NCBI GenBank assembly: GCA_030144725.1
Contig: JASKMD010000017.1
Coordinates: 6,257,992-6,321,991 of the forward strand
Direction of reading: 5' to 3'
Source: Haematococcus lacustris
Lineage: Eukaryota > Chlorophyta > Chlorophyceae > Chlamydomonadales > Haematococcaceae
DNA: 64,000 bases
Each line of letters begins with the position of its first letter. Position 1 is the stretch's first letter. Shown piece by piece: positions 58,225 through 64,000 of the stretch. The notes below the pieces were generated by a model that worked only from the letters and a program-made list of their open reading frames with translations, did no database searches and was not told where the DNA came from. Made by a program: the position numbers and the translations under genes.

Positions 58225-60905
58225 GCTCAATCGTCTTCTGCCAGGGCTGCGAGCTTGGCTTTGAGTGCGGACTTGCGCTCCTCGTAGGTCAGCTTGGGCG
58301 CGTGCCACTTCTTGGGCTCAGCCGGCTTGCTGCGCTCCTTCTTCTCACGAACTGGGTTGGCCCGGATCTTGGCATGCACCTGCAGCCACACCAGCAGCAG
58401 TGAAGCATGTGAAGCAATGCTGCAGACAACACATTCACCAAGCAAGGATCAAGCGCAGAAGTAACTACCAGCCACTGCCCAGGCTGATCTACTACATCAC
58501 AGCAGGAGGCACATTGCATGCAGTGCACGCTCTTGAGCATAATGCTCATGAGGTTGGCGTGGCGGTAGGCAGTGGGTTTGCCAACCAGCCCCACCACAGC
58601 CTCTGGCTGCTTCTTAACCTTGGCCCCACTGTTGACCAGGCTAGGGATTGCCATCAACTGGCTGAGCCCCACATCATGAGATCATGCCCATAGTGCCCAA
58701 CCTGGCTGCACACCTGGCTAATGTCCGCCTGCTTGACACCTAACTACCCTGCCAGGCGGTGCTGCACTCCGCAGCCATGACAGGCCAGCAGGAGTGCATG
58801 TGGTGGCTGACCAGTGCCAAGCACTGCCATCACCAGCTGTGCGCCACTCCTCTGCATTGAAACAGACTGGGCTGGCCTGCCTGACTCTGCCAGGCGCCCT
58901 CCTACTATGCTGCTCCGCTTGGCTGGCTCCACCAGAGCACTGCACAAGTCTACTGATGTTGCTTTCACCAACAGCGGCCAGACCATTGGCCAGGGCAGGT
59001 GCTGATCCAGTGCACTGAGTTGTTCAGACGCCATGGCGCCACTGCTGATGCTGATCATATCTGAGTCAGGTTCACGGCTGGCTTTGGCCACCAAGCTGCT
59101 CAGCCTCACTGATGTGCCTGCCCTAGCACAGCCTGCCCTAGCACAGCCTGCTGCATGGCTAGGCCGACGCAGCAATGACACAAGCTGTCCGCCAGCTACG
59201 CTGCATCTGTGTGTCAGCTGTGTACTGGCCCAGGCTGCTTGCTAGCGCACCTCCTTGTACATGTCCTCAATGTCGCCAGGCTCAATCCCCTCATCCACAT
59301 ACTTGGAGAAGTGTGATGCATACTTCTCAGGCTCCTCCTCCTGCACAAGCCAGACATGCGCACAGAGGTTCTTTTGCTGCTGCGGAGAAGCTGTTCTGGA
59401 TCTATGCTGCCAGCCTCTCATCACTGCAGCACTGGAGTAAGGCCAGGAACCCAGCCCTCTTGCATGGGCACTGCTGCTCAAGCACAATGATAGATGCATG
59501 GCACAGCCAGCTGTAGTTTGCTGCCCGCTGCAGAGTTGGTTCTGCCATCTTCTGCTGCCATGCTGCTTGCCTGAAGTCCACGTTGTGGCTGCACACCTGC
59601 ATGGTCTCCTGGTACTCGGACACATGCCCCCCCAAGATGTATTTCTGCAGCACCTCAGCGTCCAGCTTCTTGTTGCCATAACCCACAAAACGCTTCTCAT
59701 TGTGGGGAATGTCCAGGCCACCGTCGAGGGCACCCTTCAGAGCGGCAAACACCTTGGAACCTGTGGAGGTGCGCTTGAGGCCAGTGTCCAGCAGGCAGTA
59801 GAAGGGCCGGGGGCCATCCTCCACTGCCTCCACATTGTAATCAGCTCCATCTGGCTCCTCCTGGCCGGCGTAGGTGTCAGCCAGCCCAAATTTGGTGAGC
59901 ACACGGCGGGCGCAAAGGAGGCCCACGCAGTAGGCGGCTGAGTAGTTGGTGAGTCCAACCTGCCGCACGGCAGCCGCACACGCTGTGTCGCTTGCTGGTT
60001 TGGCCTGGGTTGACGGCGACAAGGCTGCCCTACCTTCAGGCCATATTCCGGCAGCTCGTGGGCGTAGGCAGCAGTGACAACAACATCGCCCTGGATGGTC
60101 GCGTACACGATCTGGCAAGTGATGTCCTTGTTGCTGAAGCGGACCACCAGCCGATACTTGTGCGTATTATACTTGTTCTTGTCCTGCCTGACCAGCCGCA
60201 AGCGGGCACGGTAGTCAGTCTTTCCCGACCTGCGCCGGCGGTACTTAACCTGATAGCGCGAAAAATAGGAGCTGGTCTTGACGACCTTAACGTAACCTGA
60301 GGCAAACAGAGCAAATGTGTTTAGTAAGAAAGATAGCCTCCAAAGCTGTGCGACAATGTGCTCTATTGACACGGGGTCGCGACAATCCAGCGCTCACTAC
60401 AGAGCTGCTCATTACAGATGGGAACAAGAGGAGTTGCAGACGCCAGGTTCAGAGGAGGGTACCCAGCACAGCTCACCCATAACTGCGGGCTACCTCCGCT
60501 CCCAGCTGCCTGTTACCCGAAAAGAGGTCCCTAACGGTGAGGTCTTCGTAAAAGTTTGCAAGTTTTCTGTTGATTGCCCATGTGCCTTCCCTAGCTAACT
60601 TGAGCAGCATGCGTCCTGATATGAAGGAGTAGCAACGTATGAATGCCCATTCACAACCCGTGTGGAGCTCATATTGGCATAAGGAACGGTTTCGACCAAA
60701 ACCCAACCCAACCACTGCGTTCTGCTGCCTGGTGTGGGCGCGGCAGCTACTACATCACACGGCAACCATGCATGACAGGAAAGCGAGGGTAACGAAAAGC
60801 CGGTCAACCTCACTTTGTCTGGACCGACTTCCCGGTTACCGGTGGTCCGACCTGCTCCGAGTCACGCGCTGCACACACACACACCGCTTAGGCTTGCCTA
60901 GTGAG
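58225..60905. repeat. Tandem duplication unit containing RPL5, unit 2
   Basis: Second copy of the 2.7-kb unit, separated from unit 1 by about 390 bases (57836-58224) that are not duplicated and show nothing recognisable. Confidence 0.92.
58227..60480 (-). CDS. RPL5: 60S ribosomal protein L5 (uL18), copy 2
   Basis: Same five-exon structure as copy 1, shifted by exactly 3068 bases: 60480-60477, 60296-60034, 59959-59597, 59340-59251 and 58379-58227. The encoded protein is identical as far as I can read; the few differences are in introns or silent (for example GAC to GAT in the last codon). Introns are equally conserved, so the duplication is recent and DNA-mediated. The 3' flank is unrelated to that of copy 1 from the stop codon on, so the two genes would have different 3' untranslated regions. 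Confidence 0.93.
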
Positions 60906-61660
60906 CAGCAGGACACAGTCGACCAGTTCCATGCAAGTCAGGCGTTCCCAACATGGGGTTGGTAATCTTCATGCAACTGCCACCCATCTACTCCTTCATT
61001 TGATGTAACGTTTGTTGCGTCTGCTGCAATGTGATATGGCGCGTATGATGCAAGACTGGAATCACAAACGGAGTCTTTTGATGCGGGCAGCCACATGTGA
61101 CCCCGGATGTGTCCCAATCACAGACCGTGGTTAGCTACACTGGTAAGCTACGTCCTTGGCTATCCGTTAGCGATGCACGACATGTCGTTGGCGCACACCA
61201 CCGAAGTCCGGCAAACATGGCTGCGCGAGCTTCCTGATGGTGCAGACCGCTTGGCGAGGATGTAAGGATTCCCTCGAGTGTTTACGGGAGCGCTACATCG
61301 CTATAATGGTGGGCGCAAGGCTAGCAAACCTACCCACCCCTCAACATCTTTGCTGCTTTTTGCCACCGCTGCTGAGCTCCAGCCAAACTCCATACACTCT
61401 TGTCCAAAGATATTGGCCAGCTCAGTGGAGGTGTTGAGGCGGTGTGCAGAGGCTGGCTACAGAAGGCTGGATAGCCATGGGCAGTATGGCAGCCATGGGC
61501 AGCCATGGGCAGTATGGCAGAGCAGCTCAGCCCAGCCGGCCTCGCACCCTCACCAACAGACATCTTCATTTCAACTCAAGAGGCGCCTGTGGGAAGGCCA
61601 GCAGCCAGGACTGTACCCATAGTGCTCACCACTGCTTGAGCACCATCAGGTTGCATCTAG
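60906..61660. other. Intergenic region
   Basis: CATGGG(G)TTGGTAATC(T)TCATGCAA at 60952-60976 resembles 40145-40168, a dispersed repeat. 61475-61522 has tandem GCAGTATGGCAGCCATGGGC units. No gene recognised. Confidence 0.4.
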
Positions 61661-62981
61661 AGACCGGTGTCAGCCGCCGTGCCCTCTCCAAGTGCCGGCA
61701 ATAATTCGTCTTTGAGCAGTGCGTCCTCCCCAACCCACACCGGCCAAGCAAGACATCCACAGTTGGGCGTGAATTCCACATCGTGTCCACCTACATGCGG
61801 CGCAACACCCTTGGTAAGATGCAAAGGGGAAGGCAGGGTGGCGTGGGTGGGAAGGGGCGTCGGTGGGAAGGGGAGCGCAGGGTGGCGTGGGTGGGAGGGG
61901 GTGGGAGGGGGGGGCTGAGGGGGGGGCTGAGGCTGGGAACAACCGTGTCTTTGATCTGCTGCCTGCTTTCAGACCAACTATTGCAAAGGCAAGACACTGG
62001 CAATTTGATGGGTGCACATGCGATCGCCATGGCAAGGTGCTCGTATTGCGAGTGACAGCAGCAGTCACCCCGCAGCACCTGCCAGAAGTCTGGGGCTGGG
62101 GCAGCAGCTGGGGCAGCAGCTGGCCTGCACCACCACACTGGCCTGCACCACCACACTGGCCTGCACCACCACAGCCATTGGACAGGCAGGCTCCAGGGGG
62201 ACCGCTAGCCTTGCACACCGCACCCACACCCCCTTGGCACAGCCCTTTGTCCCACTCCTGAGCCGCGGGGCCTAGGCTGTGGGCGCTGCCGTTGCTGCTG
62301 TCCCCCAGGTTTACAGAGCTGGATGGGCGCTGCGGCTGGCCACATGCCATGCTGACCATCACCTGCGAAGGCCGAGGGCAGCACGACGTCACAGATAGAC
62401 AAATTAACAGGCAGGGGCAGGGGCAGGGGCAGGGGCAGGGGCTGGGGCTGGGGCTGGAGCTGGGGCTGGGGCTGGGGCTGGGGCTGGGGCTGGGGCTGGG
62501 GCTGGGGCTGGGGCTGGGGCTGGGGCTGGGGCTGGGGCTGGGGCTGGGGCTGGGGCTGGGGCTGGGGCTGGGGCTGGGGCTGGGGCTGGGGCTGGGGCTG
62601 GGGCTGGGGCTGGGGCTGGGGCTGGGGCTGGGGCTGTTGGTGCACCCCCTCAACAGCAGCAACAGCTGGCAGCGGCAAGCACGTCACGTAAGCGTGAGGC
62701 ACCTGCAGCTAACAAGCCGAGGGCAGCAAAAGCAAGGTGAGACAACACCACGTACTGCACCTAGCACCTTGTTTAGGCGAAGTAGAGCAGCCAACAATGC
62801 ACTAGCGCCAGCAGCAGCTCCAAATGCAAATAGTGGTATCCAGCTGTCACGACTACCGTCGTCGCGTCCACATGCCCAAAGCAAAACATGTTCCGACTGC
62901 TGCTGCGCGTTGCAGGTGCCACTCACAAGTGTGGCGAAGCGTGCTAGTGCGGCGCGCCTCGCATGGGGCGAAACCGAATGA
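61660..62981 (+). other. Exon cluster of an unidentified gene
   Basis: Several plus-strand stretches have good splice borders. 61690-61812 reads [13 protein letters not shown] before GTAAGA. About 62310-62408 reads [20 protein letters not shown]. An exon through the hexamer repeat ends [20 protein letters not shown] and ANKPRAAKAR before a GTGAGAC donor at 62738. 62780-62914 reads RSRAANNALAPAAAPNANSG. The basic SRKRE / KPRAAK stretch looks like a nuclear-localisation signal. I do not recognise the family and cannot fix the frame through the repeat. Confidence 0.35.
62410..62637 (+). repeat. (GGGGCT)n hexanucleotide repeat
   Basis: About 33 units, preceded by four GGGGCA units. It is open in several frames on both strands (Gly-Leu, Gly-Ala, Ser-Pro, Pro-Gln), so long reading frames here are not evidence of genes. 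Confidence 0.95.
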
Positions 62982-63513
62982 ATTCAAATGTTTATCTTTG
63001 GGCAGGCACTGAGCACCGCTGAGAGCGAGATAGTTTTTGCTGCGTCTGCCATCTCGTCGCTATGAGTCTCCTCTGTTCAAAGCACTGTTTACCAATATTT
63101 TTGACTGAGTGGCTACGGAGATACGGGCTTCCTATCACAGGGGGGTGTTTTTTAGGTAGTTGGGAACGCCTGAATGCGAGTTCATGATCGCCACTGGGGC
63201 GGTGGGCTGCCAGGAAGCCAACTAGCCGACTAATGGAGCTTCGACATGGACTGCAGGCTATCGTCTTCTTAGCAGCTAGTGTCCGGTATTTACAGAGTCA
63301 CCGCGTCAACAATACAAGCCCATCTATCGCCAAGCCCCCACCACGTCAAAACCCACCATGGCTTACATGGCCATTGCCCCATGCCCGTTCAACAGGTTGA
63401 TGCAGTGATTATCCGAATGCCCCCGCTCACCCTGCGCCGATGCCAATGTGATCTATCCAAAGAGGGTTGGTCATAAAAGGAGGGTTGGTCCCAGGACACT
63501 GCCAGCCAGCAAA
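62982..63513. other. Intergenic region
   Basis: No exon, RNA gene or repeat that I can support, apart from a short direct repeat of AGGGTTGGTC at 63462 and 63481 next to the PurE stop. Confidence 0.4.
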
Positions 63514-63802
63514 TCAGTGTGTCGCCACCTTGTATGCTTCCCACCCTTGCTCCTCCAGCTTGCTCGCCTTGTCCAGGACCATGGTACGCATGCCGTCCTA
63601 CGCCCACATCACATCACACCGACAATATTAGCTCCTGTGCCATGCTCAGCACAATGGCGCGGCAGTGAGCAGCTTCGACCCACAACATATGGCTCACCTG
63701 ATATGCTATCATCTTTTCAAGCAGTGCGGGGTCATGCGCCCCGAGGATGCGCACTGCTAGCAAGCCAGCATTTGCAGCGTTGCCAATGGCCACTGTAGCG
63801 AC
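63514..63802 (-). CDS. Phosphoribosylaminoimidazole carboxylase (PurE-type), C-terminal exons, partial
   Basis: Two exons join in phase 0. 63802-63698 encodes VATVAIGNAANAGLLAVRIL then GAHDPALLEKMIAYQ; 63597-63514 encodes DGMRTMVLDKASKLEEQGWE then AYKVATH and the stop. V-A-T-V-A-I-x-N-A-x-N-A-G-L-L-A is the conserved substrate-binding region of AIR carboxylase, and K-A-x-K-L-E-E-x-G-W-E is its usual end. The enzyme adds CO2 to aminoimidazole ribonucleotide in purine synthesis. In plants and algae it is often the C-terminal part of an ATP-grasp (PurK) plus PurE fusion located in plastids. The region 63803-64000 looks like intron with CTGCAG-rich tandem units; earlier exons lie beyond the window. 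Confidence 0.85.
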
Positions 63803-63905
63803 CTGCAGGCGGGAGGCAGCGGAGCAGGTGTGCACTGCAGGCGGAGCAGTTGCAGGTGGAGCAGCTGCAGGCGGAGCAGGTGAGCATGATGCAGCGCAGA
63901 TTGCA
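63803..63905. repeat. Short GGAGCAGCTGCAGGC tandem units in the PurE intron
   Basis: Four to five imperfect 15-18 base units of GGCGGAGCAGTTGCAGGT type directly upstream (minus sense) of the PurE exon. Confidence 0.7.
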
Positions 63906-64000
63906 CCGGCTCATGAGCACCACTCAGTGCATCACTCAGCACATTGTGCCTGACCCCGCCACGCTCCATGCTTCGGCATCCATCATCACTGTATCCCAGC

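Noticed and set aside
61670..62662. 330-codon minus-strand frame with a (Ser-Pro)n stretch like a hydroxyproline-rich wall protein
   Set aside because: The Ser-Pro run is just the reverse frame of (GGGGCT)n, and plus-strand splice borders fit better. No signal peptide is seen.

Overview
This window looks like nuclear DNA of a chlorophyte green alga. The evidence is GC-rich, CAG/CTG-rich sequence, many short GT-AG introns in almost every recognisable gene, CCCTAA-type telomere-like tracts, starch-binding coiled-coil and chlorophyllase genes, and several eukaryotic mobile element families. Protein style and repeat families point to the Chlamydomonadales, and a Haematococcus-like alga is my best guess from memory (inference, not searched). 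A 500-base run of N at 47195-47694 marks an assembly gap, so this is draft sequence.

Layout. 1-9351 (-) is one large gene, open at the left edge: a plastid-type leader, three CBM20 starch-binding domains and a very long coiled coil, built from 13 phase-compatible exons. This architecture recalls the SAGA pyrenoid/starch proteins. Its 2.3-kb third intron contains a decayed Fanzor (eukaryotic TnpB-like) element. 10.1-19.2 kb is a repeat graveyard: a KCTD-type BTB relic, two more Fanzor relics, a complete hAT transposon with 8-bp target duplication and 12-bp inverted termini, and non-LTR retrotransposon 3' ends. 19366-23114 (+) is a complete KRR1 ribosome-biogenesis gene. About 24.2-33.3 kb (+) is a long, low-complexity gene ending in a BELL/TALE homeodomain, broken by homopolymer frameshifts. 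34802-39735 (+) is a complete secreted GH10-family gene (14 exons) with a substituted acid/base residue. 40-47 kb is accessory DNA: minisatellites, a 225-bp tandem repeat and a Crypton-like tyrosine-recombinase element with its GCR1-type DNA-binding domain.

Right part. 48907-50115 (-) is mitochondrial ribosomal protein uL4. 50959-54920 (+) is a chlorophyllase-like hydrolase (8 exons). 55159-57412 and 58227-60480 (-) are two nearly identical tandem copies of cytosolic ribosomal protein L5 (uL18), 3068 bp apart. 61.7-63.0 kb holds an unidentified exon cluster with a hexanucleotide repeat. 63514-63802 (-) is the last part of an AIR carboxylase (PurE-type) gene running off the right edge.

Functional links are loose, as expected for eukaryotic DNA. 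KRR1 and the L5 pair serve ribosome production, uL4 the mitochondrial ribosome, and the CBM20 coiled-coil gene and chlorophyllase the plastid. The observations most worth following are the triple-CBM20 coiled-coil gene, the Fanzor relics with a conserved 3' non-coding segment that could be the guide-RNA region, the Crypton, and the high share of GC-AG introns.
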